A stretch of 51,159 nt of DNA from Nocardia pseudovaccinii NBRC 100343 (GCF_001613225.1 NZ_BDBY01000024.1:1-51159); one strand, 5' to 3'. Counted from the first letter of the stretch, positions 34,165 through 43,940 are shown. The notes: generated by a model from the sequence alone, not told the origin. A program made the numbers and translations.

Positions 34165-34535
34165 CCCGACCTTCTCGAACGACATATGCTCGAAGCCGGG
34201 ACGCACGCCTGTCGATCGGGTTCAATGGATGGGCACACGATGATGCACGGGAGGGAGTCATCGGTGTCCTGATAACCACCACAACCGTGGACGAGGCGGT
34301 GACTGCCCCTCGGACACGATGAAGGAGTCGCGCACCCCCTCGCCCGCGGCTCCTTCATCCCGCCGCGCCGGGCGAATCGTCGGCATTGTGCATTGTGTTA
34401 AAAATGTTCGGCGTTTGTCACGGGTTGTTCCCGCATCAACCCCTGGTCAGACCGTACGGTTGTCTCCGACGCGACGGCAGGCAGTCGCGTACGGCCCCCG
34501 GCCGCTTCGGACCTAGCAAAACCGAGGTGTGGACC
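34165..34535. other. 371-bp intergenic region before the cutinase gene
   Basis: I find no supported gene here. It holds a perfect 10-bp inverted repeat, GATGAAGGAG (34318-34327) / CTCCTTCATC (34350-34359), with a GC-rich 22-base loop, and an AT-rich TTAAAAATG stretch near 34398 that may be part of the cutinase promoter. Confidence 0.5.
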
Positions 34536-35441
34536 ATGTTTATGCGCAAGATGATCGGTGCTGTGGCGGGAACCGTCATGGTAGGTGCGGCGGGCACCGT
34601 CGGCGGTGCCGGCGCGGCGACGGCAGCGCCCGATGGCTGCCCCGACCTGTATGTCGTGGCGGTACCCGGCACGTGGGAGACCTCCGATGCCAATCCCGGC
34701 GAGGGCATGCTCGCGAGCGTCACCGATAACCTGCCGCGAAATACCAGGACCGACTACGTGACCTACGCGGCGACCGCTTTCCCCTGGGAGACCGATGTTT
34801 ACGGCCGGTCCAAGCGGCAGGCCATCGACAATGCTCGCGGCCTGGTCACAACCATGGCCCAGCAGTGCGCCGAGACCAAGATCGCGCTGATCGGCTACAG
34901 CCAGGGCGCGGATGCGGCAGGCGATCTCGCCGCCGAAATCGGCACCGGACTGAGTCCCGTTCGGCCCGAACGCATCGCCGCGGTCGGGCTCATCTCGGAT
35001 CCGCGCCGCTCCCCGGCCGACGCACTCATCGGCCCGCCGGTCGACGGCGCCGGTGCGGGCGGCCCGCGCATCGGCGGCTTCGGCTTCCTCACCCCGAAGA
35101 CCCGCACCATCTGCGCCGTCGGCGATCTCTACTGCGCCGCACCGCCCACCGACTTCGCGACCCGCGTCGCCGGCTTCCTGGCCCAGGCCTCCGATCCCGA
35201 CCCGGCACAGCTGTGGCGCTACCAGCAGGAGGCGTTCGCCATCTTCAACGACCTGATGGCGACCGGGGTGGCCCCGCTCGTCCAGAACCAGCTCGCCGAT
35301 CCGGAAATGAACGAGCGCAAACGGGAATTCGAGCGGTTCTACAACTCGTTCGTACACCAGAACTATCCGACCTACGTCGTCGATTCCAACGGCGCCACCG
35401 CCACCTCGTGGCTGCGGCAGTGGCTGGTCGGCCTGGCCTGA
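34536..35441 (+). CDS. Secreted cutinase-family esterase
   Basis: A 301-residue alpha/beta hydrolase of the cutinase/Culp family, acting outside the cell on lipid or polyester esters. The signal peptide spans about residues 1-31 and ends ATAAP before a Cys (DGCPDLYVVAVPGTWE). The nucleophile elbow is GYSQGAD near residue 120; the loop TICAVGDLYCA near 192, with two Cys, leads to the catalytic Asp, and the His candidate is in FVHQNYP near 270. ATG 34536 gives the signal peptide; upstream frame is excluded. Mycolic-acid actinomycetes carry many such enzymes. Confidence 0.9.
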   Translation: MFMRKMIGAVAGTVMVGAAGTVGGAGAATAAPDGCPDLYVVAVPGTWETSDANPGEGMLASVTDNLPRNTRTDYVTYAATAFPWETDVYGRSKRQAIDNARGLVTTMAQQCAETKIALIGYSQGADAAGDLAAEIGTGLSPVRPERIAAVGLISDPRRSPADALIGPPVDGAGAGGPRIGGFGFLTPKTRTICAVGDLYCAAPPTDFATRVAGFLAQASDPDPAQLWRYQQEAFAIFNDLMATGVAPLVQNQLADPEMNERKREFERFYNSFVHQNYPTYVVDSNGATATSWLRQWLVGLA

Positions 35442-35477
35442 AAAACCCTTCGCCAGCGGTGGGCACGCTGTGCCACC

Positions 35478-35624
35478 ATGGATTTCGATGATGATCACCT
35501 GATTCCGCGGGTGCTCACGAGCATGAGGAAGGAGGCGGCGGCCGTGACCATTGTCGTATCGAGCTTGCGTCGGTATGACGCGCGCGTCGGGCAGGAACTG
35601 CGCCGCCTCCCGGCCGGTAACTGA
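35478..35624 (+). CDS. Possible 48-residue small protein
   Basis: An open frame starting MDFDDDHLIPRVLTSMRKEA and ending RRYDARVGQELRRLPAGN. A GTG at 35544 has a better ribosome site (GGAGG) and would make only 26 residues. Acidic start and basic end, no domain. Support is weak. Confidence 0.25.
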   Translation: MDFDDDHLIPRVLTSMRKEAAAVTIVVSSLRRYDARVGQELRRLPAGN

Positions 35625-35663
35625 CCGGCCCCGCCTTCCGAATCCGCTCTGCTCTCTCGAAAC

Positions 35664-36221
35664 ATGGTGACTCCCATGATGTTCCACCGCGCCACCGATC
35701 CGGTGGTGTCTACTGTCGACAACTGGATACACACCCGGGTACTGGTATTGAACGCCAGCTACGAGGCGCTCACCGAGATCAGCGCCGACCGGGCCGTGGT
35801 GCTGCTCATGAGCGGCGCCGCGGAGTCGATCGCGGATCGGGAGCCGCACCTCCCGATCCGGTCCAAGCACCTCGAGCTCGCGCTGCCGGAGACGATCCGG
35901 CTGCTGCGGTACGTATACCTCGACCATGTGACGCGAATACACGACGACAGTCGTGCGACGCTGGCCGGGGTGCTGCGCCGAGACCACCACCGGTGCGGAT
36001 ACTGCGCGTCCTGGGCGCGCACCGTCGACCACATTCGGCCCCGCAGCAGGGGTGGTCCGAACACCTGGGACAACCTGATCGCCGCGTGCGCGCCGTGCAA
36101 CTCGAGCAAGGCCGACCGGACGCCGGAGGAAGCGGGCATGCGGTTGCTCTGGCAGCCGAAGGCGCCGGACCACCTGGCCAAACGGCAACAGCGGATCTGG
36201 AAGCAACTGGCCGCCACCTGA
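35664..36221 (+). CDS. HNH endonuclease-family protein
   Basis: A 185-residue HNH nuclease-fold protein. Residues 1-100 form an actinobacterial N-terminal region (RVLVLNASYEALTEISADRA). The HNH domain reads HHRCGYCASWARTVDHIRPR near 108, then WDNLIAACAPCNSSKADRTP, giving the zinc Cys pairs and the DH catalytic motif. Such proteins are conserved in mycobacteria and Nocardia; the DNA or RNA target is not established. The start may instead be the ATG at 35676 or 35679. The WhiB gene follows after 27 bases. Confidence 0.9.
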   Translation: MVTPMMFHRATDPVVSTVDNWIHTRVLVLNASYEALTEISADRAVVLLMSGAAESIADREPHLPIRSKHLELALPETIRLLRYVYLDHVTRIHDDSRATLAGVLRRDHHRCGYCASWARTVDHIRPRSRGGPNTWDNLIAACAPCNSSKADRTPEEAGMRLLWQPKAPDHLAKRQQRIWKQLAAT

Positions 36222-36248
36222 GCCGAGAAAGAAAGGAGAAGGCTCGAA

Positions 36249-36518
36249 ATGACCGTCGAATTGGAGACCAGCGCGGTTGTCGATCTGACCGACCTGCTCC
36301 CGCTCTCGGATTCCCGAGAGTGGCATCGGGCGGCCTGCCGCGGTGATCCGAATCACGAGGCGTGGTTCCCGTACCCGTCGCAGGACTTCGAGTACGCGCG
36401 TGCGGTTTGCGCGGGCTGCCCGATTCGGGACGCCTGCGGTGAATTCGCCGCGCGGACTGGACAGTCCGGAGTTTGGGGCGGACACGAGTTCGACCGCGGA
36501 CGGATGATCCGCGCCTGA
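36249..36518 (+). CDS. WhiB-family iron-sulfur transcription factor
   Basis: An 89-residue Wbl protein binding a 4Fe-4S cluster through Cys30, Cys54, Cys57 and Cys63 (RAACRGDP, then CAGCPIRDAC). The following turn GVWGG (near 74) and basic end RGRMIRA contact sigma factor and DNA in this family. AAAGGAGAAGG precedes ATG 36249. Expressed with the HNH gene. Wbl proteins respond to redox or nitric oxide; which WhiB subgroup it belongs to I cannot say. Confidence 0.95.
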   Translation: MTVELETSAVVDLTDLLPLSDSREWHRAACRGDPNHEAWFPYPSQDFEYARAVCAGCPIRDACGEFAARTGQSGVWGGHEFDRGRMIRA

Positions 36519-36536
36519 TCGGACGTTCACGCCACG

Positions 36537-36572
36537 CCGTGCCGGTGCGCCGCACCGGACACACCGGCACGG
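36537..36572 (+). terminator. Terminator hairpin after whiB
   Basis: CCGTGCCGGTG (36537-36547) pairs perfectly with CACCGGCACGG (36562-36572). An alternative inner GGTGC/GCACC pair also exists. It lies 18 bases past the WhiB stop and upstream of the VWA promoter. Confidence 0.6.
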
Positions 36573-36589
36573 CAAATCTCGCGTGAACA

Positions 36590-36595
36590 TACACT
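36590..36595 (+). promoter_or_regulatory. -10 element of the VWA gene, probably leaderless
   Basis: TACACT (TANNNT) ends 7 bases before the GTG start at 36603, the spacing expected for a leaderless transcript. A GAGGATC between them could still act as a ribosome site. Confidence 0.4.
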
Positions 36596-36602
36596 GAGGA
36601 TC

Positions 36603-38267
36603 GTGGGCACACATCGCAGCGGAACCAGGTCCCGGGGCGTCAGCAAAGGTCCGGTTATCGCAGTGGTTGCCGTTTTGCTGTCAGTCGCGGCGGTCTTCGC
36701 GTTTTTTCAACTCAGTGATCGCGCCGCGAACCGGGACAAGTCGGCCGCGGCGGAATGTAAGGAGGGGCCGTCGACGCTGTTCGTGACGGTCGATCCGGAT
36801 ATCGCCGATCCGGTGCGGGCCGCGGCGGAGCGCTACAACGCGACCAATCCGAAGGTGCGCGATCATTGCGCGAAGGTAGTGGTGACGGCCCAGCCGTCGG
36901 CGGCGATCGTCGCCGGATTCACCGCGGGCACGCCGTGGAACGGTGCGCTCGGTCCGCAGCCGGGGCTGTGGATCGCCGATTCGATGCGGTCCATCGAATC
37001 CATGCGGGTGCCCGGTCTGATCGAGGGCACCCCCGCGCCGGTTGCGATGAGTCCGATCGTGGTCGCCGTTCCCGAGGATCTGCGGGGTGCGCTCGAGCAG
37101 GCCAAGATCACCTGGGCGGATTTGCCACGGCTGCAACAGGGTTCGCTGGACGAACTCGGATTGTCCGGGTGGGGTGGGCTGCGGATGGCGCTGCCCGCCG
37201 GGGACTCGACCTTGGCGGCAGCAGCAGCGGTCGGCTCAGCGGTTTCGGGAACCGATCCGCTCACCGATCAAGTCGCGCAGTCCGGTCAGGTGGTCGCGGC
37301 GATCTCCGGGCTCGCCGCGAAAGCACCGCAGGCGGCCGACACCACGGCCGCCTTGGCCGCGATCGGTGGGACGAATTCGCCGATTCACGCAGTGGCGGCT
37401 ACCGAGCAGCAACTGAAAGCTGTTGGTAGTACATCGGAATTTCGGCCAATGGGGACCGCACCTGTTGCCGATCATCCCGCCGCGCTGATGTCCGGGGCGT
37501 GGGTGGACAAGACCCAGAATCTGATCGCGTCACTGTTCGCCGACTACCTGCGCGCACCCCAGCAGTCCTCGGCCTTCACCGCCGCCGGATTCGCCGCGGC
37601 ACCGGCCATCGCCGCACCCGCCGCGCCGCGGACCGCACTGGACAAGGTGCGTGCCACACTCGCCAATCCTGTTCTCGGCGTGCAGGCTACGGTGCTGCTC
37701 GACGTCTCGTCCTCGATGGGCAACAACGACGGATCCGTCACCCGGCTCTCGAATGCGCTCGGCGCGCTGCGCTCCACGATGAATGTGATGCCGCCGGACT
37801 TCGGACTCGGCGTGTGGACGTTCGGGAAGAACCTCGACGGGACAACGCCGTACAAGGTCCAAACGCCCACCGCGCCACTGAACAATCAGCAGCGCACCGC
37901 GTTGGATACGGCGCTGGAGGCGGTGAAGCCCACCGAATCCCGTACCGACCAGGCTTATCCGTCACTGATCGCCGCCTACAAGTCGGCTGTTCGCGGATAC
38001 ACTCCGGGGCTCACCAATTCGGTTCTGCTCATCACCGACGGCCCGGATGACGACTCCACCACCACCGGAGCCAAATTGCTGACCGAGCTGACCTCGGCCG
38101 CCGATCCGGCCCACCCGGTTCGCATCGATGTGATCGTCATCGGGGGCAATGGCACGGAGACCCTCCAGACCGCCGCTCAGCGGACCGGGGGCACGTACAC
38201 GCGACTGCCGACCTCGGACGATGTCAGCTTCGGGACCGCGGTTATGCACGCGTTGACGACGCCGTGA
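36603..38267 (+). CDS. Membrane-anchored VWA-domain protein (Rv1836c-like)
   Basis: A 554-residue protein. One membrane helix lies at about residues 16-38 (GPVIAVVAVLLSVAAVFAFF). Residues 50-330 resemble a periplasmic substrate-binding-like fold (TLFVTVDPDIADPVRAAAER at its start). A von Willebrand A domain covers about 358-554: MIDAS motif DVSSS near 367, a threonine region, and LLITDGPDDD near 475. It is therefore extracytoplasmic and probably metal-dependent for ligand binding. The start is GTG 36603. In M. tuberculosis the homologue lies next to glcB. Confidence 0.88.
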   Translation: MGTHRSGTRSRGVSKGPVIAVVAVLLSVAAVFAFFQLSDRAANRDKSAAAECKEGPSTLFVTVDPDIADPVRAAAERYNATNPKVRDHCAKVVVTAQPSAAIVAGFTAGTPWNGALGPQPGLWIADSMRSIESMRVPGLIEGTPAPVAMSPIVVAVPEDLRGALEQAKITWADLPRLQQGSLDELGLSGWGGLRMALPAGDSTLAAAAAVGSAVSGTDPLTDQVAQSGQVVAAISGLAAKAPQAADTTAALAAIGGTNSPIHAVAATEQQLKAVGSTSEFRPMGTAPVADHPAALMSGAWVDKTQNLIASLFADYLRAPQQSSAFTAAGFAAAPAIAAPAAPRTALDKVRATLANPVLGVQATVLLDVSSSMGNNDGSVTRLSNALGALRSTMNVMPPDFGLGVWTFGKNLDGTTPYKVQTPTAPLNNQQRTALDTALEAVKPTESRTDQAYPSLIAAYKSAVRGYTPGLTNSVLLITDGPDDDSTTTGAKLLTELTSAADPAHPVRIDVIVIGGNGTETLQTAAQRTGGTYTRLPTSDDVSFGTAVMHALTTP

Positions 38268-38404
38268 ACGATCGCCACGGCAATCTCCTCGCCGTGGCGC
38301 CGATCTACTACCGCTCGTTCATCACTCACGAACCGCTGACCACGCAAGACAGCCTCCGCACGGCCGGTGCCGCACCAGTCGCGGCATGTGCCGGTGCGAT
38401 CTGA
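38264..38404 (+). CDS. Possible 46-residue ORF coupled to the VWA gene
   Basis: GTG at 38264 overlaps the VWA stop (GTGA). The frame begins MNDRHGNLLAVAPIYYRSFI and has no recognised domain. A perfect 9-bp hairpin, CGCCACGGC / GCCGTGGCG (38273-38299), lies at its start and may instead be the VWA terminator. Low support. Confidence 0.25.
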   Translation: MNDRHGNLLAVAPIYYRSFITHEPLTTQDSLRTAGAAPVAACAGAI

Positions 38405-38452
38405 CGGCCGATCGGGGCACAGTGGAGCAGCCCGCAATGCAATGATGACCCG

Positions 38453-39133
38453 GTGACTTCCTGGCTTCCGCTTCTCAGCTCGCTCATCGTCGCCGCCGCG
38501 GCGCTCATCGGCGTCCTGATCAACAACCGGACGAACCGCGACGCGATCACCGCGGCCGACGAGCGCAACCGGACCACACTTGATGCCGCACAGGCCAATA
38601 TCGAGACGACCCATGCCGCCGCGCAACGCAATATCGACAACGCCAACGCCGCCGCGGAACGCCGCGAACAGGACAAATGGCGCCGCGACTCAATTCTGAC
38701 CGCGATCTCCTCGGTACTGCTCGCCGCCGCCGACGTCCGCCAAACCCTGTGGGACACCCTCGATTGGAAGGCCGAATCCGTCGAGGAGGTGGACAGTTTC
38801 GGCAAGGAAGTACAGCAGAGCATCTCCGCGTGCAACGGCTACATCACCCGCCTGCGCGTCTTGGCGAACCCTAAGATCCCGCAGCGCTGCGAGGACCTCC
38901 TGCGCACCCTCACCGCAGCCCAGAGCATCACCGTGCAACGCCTCAAGGTCGAACTCGACCACGAAGCAACCATGGACGACGTCAACGCGATCCGCGCATT
39001 GTGGCACAAGGCAATTGCCAACACCGTCCAAGACGAACGCGCCGTCATCGACGCGACGCGGTCGGAACTGGGCATCGAAGCCCTCAGCGAGATACCGGAA
39101 ATCGAACCTGAGGCCGTGCCGGCCCCGGCGTGA
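38453..39133 (+). CDS. Membrane-anchored coiled-coil protein of unknown function
   Basis: A 226-residue protein with an N-terminal hydrophobic helix (residues 3-23, WLPLLSSLIVAAAALIGVLI) followed by a charged, heptad-like coiled coil (NRDAITAADERNRTTLDAAQ onwards, to about residue 80) and a helical C-terminal domain. Related to the common actinobacterial membrane plus coiled-coil proteins with no assigned role. The start is GTG 38453. It is convergent with gcvP, 74 bases apart. Confidence 0.7.
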   Translation: MTSWLPLLSSLIVAAAALIGVLINNRTNRDAITAADERNRTTLDAAQANIETTHAAAQRNIDNANAAAERREQDKWRRDSILTAISSVLLAAADVRQTLWDTLDWKAESVEEVDSFGKEVQQSISACNGYITRLRVLANPKIPQRCEDLLRTLTAAQSITVQRLKVELDHEATMDDVNAIRALWHKAIANTVQDERAVIDATRSELGIEALSEIPEIEPEAVPAPA

Positions 39134-39207
39134 CTCGCCGCCCTCGGAACACGTCAGATGGGTACCGAACCGCACCCCCTACGGGTCGAGGTGCGGCTCG
39201 GTTGCCG

Positions 39208-42033
39208 TCAGTACGCGTCCAGCGGCGGGCAGGAGCAGACGAGGTTGCGGTCACCGTAGGCGCCGTCGATGCGCCGCACCGCGGGCCACACCTTGCCCCG
39301 CGCCGGATCCAACCCCTGCGGGTACACCGCGACCTCCCGGCTGTACGGGTGGTCCCATTCCCCGACCAGGCAGGCCGCGGTATGTGGCGCACCGCGCAGC
39401 GGGTTGTCCTCGACCGGCCACACACCCGCGGCTACCTGATCGATCTCGCCCCGGATCGCTGTCATCGCGAGGATGAAATCGTCCAGCTCGGCGAGGTTTT
39501 CGCTCTCGGTGGGCTCCACCATCAACGTGCCCGCCACCGGGAAGCTCATGGTCGGCGCGTGGAATCCGTAGTCCGCCAACCGCTTTGCCACATCGTCAAC
39601 GGTCACGCCGGTCCGCTTGGTGATCTCGCGCAGATCCAGAATGCACTCGTGCGCAACCATCGAGTTCTCACCGGTGTACAGCACCGGGAAGTGCTCGTTC
39701 AAGCGGCGGGCGATGTAGTTGGCTGACGCGATCGCGGTCAACGTGGCCTTACGCAATCCATCGGCCCCCATCATCCGGATATAGGCCCAGGTGATCGGCA
39801 GGATCGACGCCGAACCGTACTTCGCCGCCGACACCGCGTGCGAACCCGGCTCGAGCGGGTCACCGGGCAGATACGGCGCCAGATGCGAACGCACCGCCAC
39901 CGGGCCGACGCCCGGACCGCCGCCCCCGTGCGGAATGCAAAAGGTCTTGTGCAGGTTCAGATGGCTGACATCGCCACCGAACCGGCCCGGACGGGCAAGG
40001 CCCACAAGGGCATTCAGATTCGCGCCGTCGACGTACACCTGACCACCCGCATCGTGCACCAGCGCGCACAACTCGGCGACCTCGTGCTCGTACACGCCGT
40101 GCGTGGACGGGTAGGTGATCATGATGCAGGCCAGCCGGTCGGCGTGGTCGGCGATCTTGGCGCGCAGATCGTCGAGGTCCACATCGCCGTTCTCCCGGCA
40201 CTTCACGACCTCGACGCGCAGCCCCACCATGGTGGCCGAGGCCGCATTGGTGCCGTGCGCACTGGACGGAATGAGGCACGTATCCCGATGTGTATCACCA
40301 CGATCCAGGTGATAGCGCCGAATGGCCAGCAACCCGGCGTACTCACCCTGGCTGCCCGCATTCGGCTGCAGGCTCACCTGGTCGTATCCGGTGATGGCCG
40401 AGAGCCAGCCCTCCAGATCGGTGATCACCCGCAGCAGACCGGGCGCATCCTCGACCGGCGCGTACGGATGGACTCGCGCGAAACCGGGCCAGGTGATGGC
40501 CTCCATCTCGGCGGTGGCATTGAGCTTCATGGTGCAGGAGCCGAGCGGAATCATGCTGCGGTCCAATGCGATGTCCTTATCGGAGAGCCTGCGCAGATAG
40601 CGCAGCATCGCGGTTTCGGTGTGGTAGCTGGTGAAGGCCGGATGGGTGAGGAATTCCGAGGTGCGTGTCTCGATCGAAGCGCCGGTAACGCCCGGCGCAC
40701 CGCCCGGATCGCCGACGCCCGATGGCAGTCCGGTGCTGAAGGATTCGAGCACAGCGGTGACATGCGCCTCGGTGGTGGCCTCGTCACACGCGATGCCGAC
40801 ATGATCGGCATCCACCAGCCGCAGGTTGATCCCGCTCGACTTCGCCTTCGCGACAACCGATTCCGCGCCGCCGGGCACGCGCACCAGCAGGGTGTCGAAG
40901 AAGTTCTCGTGCACCACGACACCATCGAGCCCCGCCGCGATGGCGGCCGCGCGCGCATGAACGCGGCGGGCGATCGCCCGCAGTCCGTCGGCACCGTGGT
41001 AGCTCGCGTACATCGCGGCCACAATGGCCAGCAGCACCTGTGCGGTACAGATATTGGAGGTCGCCTTCTCCCGGCGAATGTGCTGCTCACGGGTCTGCAG
41101 CGCGAGCCGGTATGCCTTGTTGCCATCCGCGTCCACGGAGACGCCGACCAACCGGCCGGGCAGCTGCCGCGCATGTTTGGTGTGTACCGACAGATATCCG
41201 GCATGCGGACCGCCGAAGCCCATCGGCACCCCGAAACGCTGTGTGGTGCCGAAACATACGTCCGCACCCTGCTCCCCCGGCGGCGTAATCAATGTCAGCG
41301 CAAGCAGATCCGCGCCGACCGCCACCAATGCACCACGCTCGTGCGACGCCTCGATCACCGGCCGCCAGTCCACAATCCGCCCCGACGCACCCGGAACCTG
41401 AACCAGCACGCCGAAGAACTCGCCCTCGGGCAACTCCCCACCGGACAGATCCGCCGAGACGATCTCGATGCCAAGCGGCCCGGCCCGGGTGGACAGCACG
41501 GTCCTGGTCTGCGGGAAAAGATCGTCATCGATGAGCAGACGTGCGGACTTGGACTTGGACTTGCCCGCGCGACGCAGCAGCGTCATCGCCTCGGCGGCGG
41601 CGGTGGCCTCATCCAGCATGGACGCATTGGCCACCTCCATCCCGGTCAGATCCGACACCATGGTCTGGAAATTGAGCAACGCCTCGAGCCGCCCCTGGCT
41701 GATCTCCGGCTGGTACGGCGTGTAGGCGGTGTACCAGGCCGGATTCTCCAGCAGGCTGCGCACCAGCACCGGTGGAGTCAACGTGTCGTAGTAGCCGAGC
41801 CCGATCATCGAGGCGGCGACGGTATTGGAGTGCGCGAGCTCGGCGAGTTCGGCGAGCACCTCATGCTCGGTGGCCGCGGGCGGCAGCACCTCGAGCCCGG
41901 AGCCGTCCAGAATGCTCGCGGGCAGCGCCGCGGCGGCGAGCTCGTCCAGCGAGCCGACGCCGACGACGTCCAGAATCCGGGCGATTTCGTCCAGGTCGGG
42001 TCCGATGTGGCGGTCGGCGAATGATCGAGTCAC
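39208..42033 (-). CDS. gcvP: Glycine dehydrogenase (decarboxylating), P-protein
   Basis: A 941-residue PLP enzyme of the glycine cleavage system, releasing CO2 from glycine and passing the aminomethyl group to lipoyl-GcvH. The N-terminal half starts [18 protein letters not shown]; the PLP lysine is in [18 protein letters not shown] near residue 696, and the Gly-rich loop follows. Full length for a single-chain GcvP. GTG 42033 (with GGAG upstream) matches the family N-terminus; the upstream open frame is riboswitch. Controlled by the glycine riboswitch just upstream. gcvH is on the same strand 3.5 kb upstream; gcvT is not in the window. Confidence 0.97.
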   Translation of the reverse strand: MTRSFADRHIGPDLDEIARILDVVGVGSLDELAAAALPASILDGSGLEVLPPAATEHEVLAELAELAHSNTVAASMIGLGYYDTLTPPVLVRSLLENPAWYTAYTPYQPEISQGRLEALLNFQTMVSDLTGMEVANASMLDEATAAAEAMTLLRRAGKSKSKSARLLIDDDLFPQTRTVLSTRAGPLGIEIVSADLSGGELPEGEFFGVLVQVPGASGRIVDWRPVIEASHERGALVAVGADLLALTLITPPGEQGADVCFGTTQRFGVPMGFGGPHAGYLSVHTKHARQLPGRLVGVSVDADGNKAYRLALQTREQHIRREKATSNICTAQVLLAIVAAMYASYHGADGLRAIARRVHARAAAIAAGLDGVVVHENFFDTLLVRVPGGAESVVAKAKSSGINLRLVDADHVGIACDEATTEAHVTAVLESFSTGLPSGVGDPGGAPGVTGASIETRTSEFLTHPAFTSYHTETAMLRYLRRLSDKDIALDRSMIPLGSCTMKLNATAEMEAITWPGFARVHPYAPVEDAPGLLRVITDLEGWLSAITGYDQVSLQPNAGSQGEYAGLLAIRRYHLDRGDTHRDTCLIPSSAHGTNAASATMVGLRVEVVKCRENGDVDLDDLRAKIADHADRLACIMITYPSTHGVYEHEVAELCALVHDAGGQVYVDGANLNALVGLARPGRFGGDVSHLNLHKTFCIPHGGGGPGVGPVAVRSHLAPYLPGDPLEPGSHAVSAAKYGSASILPITWAYIRMMGADGLRKATLTAIASANYIARRLNEHFPVLYTGENSMVAHECILDLREITKRTGVTVDDVAKRLADYGFHAPTMSFPVAGTLMVEPTESENLAELDDFILAMTAIRGEIDQVAAGVWPVEDNPLRGAPHTAACLVGEWDHPYSREVAVYPQGLDPARGKVWPAVRRIDGAYGDRNLVCSCPPLDAY

Positions 42034-42085
42034 GGCAGCTCCAAGGTCGGGCGGGGTCCACCAACAGTGGTCGACGGGTACCAGC

Positions 42086-42314
42086 CCTCCCCCTCTGTCG
42101 TGGAGCCTGAGAGATTCGGACGCCGCGACACCCTGCCTCGAACGGACAGGGCTCAGGACCCCTTTCCCCATGGGCGGGCGATCGCCGCGTTGTGCGCCAA
42201 ACACCACTTTCCAGAGACGTCGAAGCCCGTACGGTCCTTTTGCCTGAGAGATTGACGGGGAGGTGCTGCTCCTTCGGCGCCCGGACTCTTGTGAAGTCCG
42301 GAACTCTCCCGCAC
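42086..42314 (-). ncRNA. Glycine riboswitch, probable tandem aptamers, upstream of gcvP
   Basis: On the minus strand the first aptamer begins GCGGGAGAGTTCC and contains CGCCGAAGGAGCAGCACCTC, then AATCTCTCAGGCAAAAGGAC, the hallmark glycine-aptamer core. The second runs from CTGGAAAGTGG through CCATGGGGAAAGGGG to CCGAATCTCTCAGGCTCC. Family knowledge: glycine binding switches on gcv genes. It ends about 50 bases before the gcvP GTG, leaving room for the expression platform. First-aptamer assignment is very clear; the second is somewhat divergent. Confidence 0.9.
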
Positions 42315-42451
42315 GGCGGCGACGCATGGCTAGTTTATGCCGCGCGCGCAATAAATGACGCCACCGGACCACGGATGGGCGTGTAGCGCTCATCACTCCG
42401 GTGCATATGAGAAGTGCCCGCCGCAGCAGCGACGGGCACTCGACACGATCC

Positions 42452-43015
42452 CTAGCCGGTCTTCCGGTTCATCCGAGCCTTACGACGGAAGGACAGTTCG
42501 TCCTCCGGGCGTTCGCTCGCACTGCCGCTCACCGCCCGCTCGGCCGGGAAGTTGGCGATGGCTCCGGTCAGTTCCCGCATGGCGCCGCTGACCGCGATTC
42601 CGAAGACGCCCTGCCCACCCTGCAGTAAATCGACTACCTCCTCGGGCGAGGTGCATTCATACACCGAGGTGCCGTCGGAGAACAGCGTGATACCAGCCAG
42701 ATCCTGCACGCCCCGGCTGCGCAGATGATCGACCGCGATGCGGATGTTCTGCAGCGAGATGCCCGCGTCCAATAGTCGCTTCACGATTTTCAGGACCAGA
42801 ATGTCCTTGAACGAATACAACCGTTGGCTGCCCGAGCCCGCTGCACCTCGGATGGAGGGCACGACCAGTCCGGTCCGCGCCCAATAGTCGAGCTGCCGAT
42901 ACGTGATCCCGGCCACCTGGCATGCGCTGGGTACGCGGTAGCCGACCAAATCGTCGGGCACCGAATCATCCGGGAACAGGCCTGGCTGTACCACATCCTG
43001 CGATTGCTCTGCCAC
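42452..43015 (-). CDS. MerR-family regulator, Rv1830/ResR-like
   Basis: A 187-residue MerR-type regulator. The winged-helix part is at about residues 25-95: [40 protein letters not shown] and [20 protein letters not shown]. The C-terminal half ([20 protein letters not shown]) is the family effector/dimer region. GTG 43015 with GGGAGTGG upstream gives the family N-terminus. Order with the nuclease-family gene and the second MerR gene matches Rv1828-Rv1830; mutations in Rv1830 (resR) were linked to antibiotic resilience in M. tuberculosis. Confidence 0.88.
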   Translation of the reverse strand: MAEQSQDVVQPGLFPDDSVPDDLVGYRVPSACQVAGITYRQLDYWARTGLVVPSIRGAAGSGSQRLYSFKDILVLKIVKRLLDAGISLQNIRIAVDHLRSRGVQDLAGITLFSDGTSVYECTSPEEVVDLLQGGQGVFGIAVSGAMRELTGAIANFPAERAVSGSASERPEDELSFRRKARMNRKTG

Positions 43016-43233
43016 TGACCACTCCCTTGCTTCGCCGACGCCTTGCCTCATCGATGACCCGGCTCCGTCACGACCAACGACCGGCCATAACGGACGTGGC
43101 CCAACTATCGAGATTACTCCCCCTGATTGTCCCGGGAGCGGCATCATCCGACCAAACGCGACGCGCGGTAAGAGTCTCGACCTTTCCTTTAGGGCCAGTA
43201 GAGAATTCGCGTTCTCCGCGAACTCGACCACCG

Positions 43234-43291
43234 CGGAGCGAGTCTTACGAGCGACGTTCGCGGCCCGTCTCGCGTCCGCGCCGAAGGCGCG
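43234..43291. repeat. Interspersed repeat, short copy
   Basis: The 40 bases 43234-43273 equal 12811-12851 except for one missing C. They are followed by GCGCCGAAGGCGCG (43278-43291), also in the long copy. The long palindromic arms of the 12.8-kb copy are missing. It is intergenic between the MerR start and the nuclease-family stop. Confidence 0.88.
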
Positions 43292-43300
43292 GCCAAAGAT

Positions 43301-43774
43301 TCAGCTATCGGTGGCCTTGAAATCGTCCGGCGAAACGGACTCGAGGAACTCCTTGAACTTCTCCACCTCGTCCTCGCGTTCGTCCGGCATGACCAGCCCC
43401 GCCTCCTCGAGCACCGGCTCCTCGGCATAGATGGGGCAACCCACCCGCAAGGCGATCGCTACCGAATCCGACGGCCGCGCCGAGATCCGCAGATCGTTCT
43501 CGAAGACCAGATCCGCGTAGAAGGTGCCCTCCTGCAGATCCACGATCCGTACTTCCTTGAGGGTGTGCCCGAGGTCGGCGATCAAGATCTTGATCAGATC
43601 GTGAGTCAGCGGACGGATCGGGGTCACCCCCTCTTGTTCGAGCACGATCGCGGTCGCCTCGGCCTGCCCGATCCAGATCGGCAGATACCTGTCTCCGGAC
43701 ACCTCGCGGAGCAACAGCACGGGCTGGTTCTGTGGCTGCTCGACACGAATGCCGATTACGCGCATCTCACTCAT
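43301..43774 (-). CDS. Bifunctional nuclease-family protein (DUF151, Rv1829-like)
   Basis: A 157-residue protein of the DUF151/bifunctional-nuclease family. Family blocks are VLLLREVSGDRYLPIWIGQA near residue 20, RPLTHDLIKILIADLG near 55, and SARPSDSVAIALRVGCPIYA near 100. An acidic C-terminal helix ends it. ATG 43774 with GGGAGGC upstream is chosen over an upstream in-frame start. It lies between two MerR genes, as in mycobacteria. The biochemical role in actinobacteria is not settled. Confidence 0.92.
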   Translation of the reverse strand: MSEMRVIGIRVEQPQNQPVLLLREVSGDRYLPIWIGQAEATAIVLEQEGVTPIRPLTHDLIKILIADLGHTLKEVRIVDLQEGTFYADLVFENDLRISARPSDSVAIALRVGCPIYAEEPVLEEAGLVMPDEREDEVEKFKEFLESVSPDDFKATDS

Positions 43775-43940
43775 CGCACTGCCTCCCAATGACTCGCCGG
43801 CCGCCCGGCATGACCGCTGCAGAGCTCGCCGTACCACGAGTCTAAGCGAACCTCGAGGCGTGCAGCATTCCCTGTGCACAGCCGAAATCGGCGTGTTGTC
43901 CGTCTGGAACGCAAGCGAACTTCGGATGCACCCGCCGAAC

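Noticed and set aside
34318..34359. Ten-bp inverted repeat before the cutinase gene as a terminator
   Set aside because: No upstream gene clearly ends near it, there is no T-tract, and the loop is large; kept only as a note in the intergenic entry.
39838..42024. Plus-strand frame of 728 codons opposite gcvP
   Set aside because: Mirror frame of GcvP; the PLP-lysine and Gly-rich motifs are on the minus strand.
42034..42396. Upstream extension of the gcvP reading frame
   Set aside because: It covers the glycine riboswitch; the family N-terminus begins at GTG 42033.
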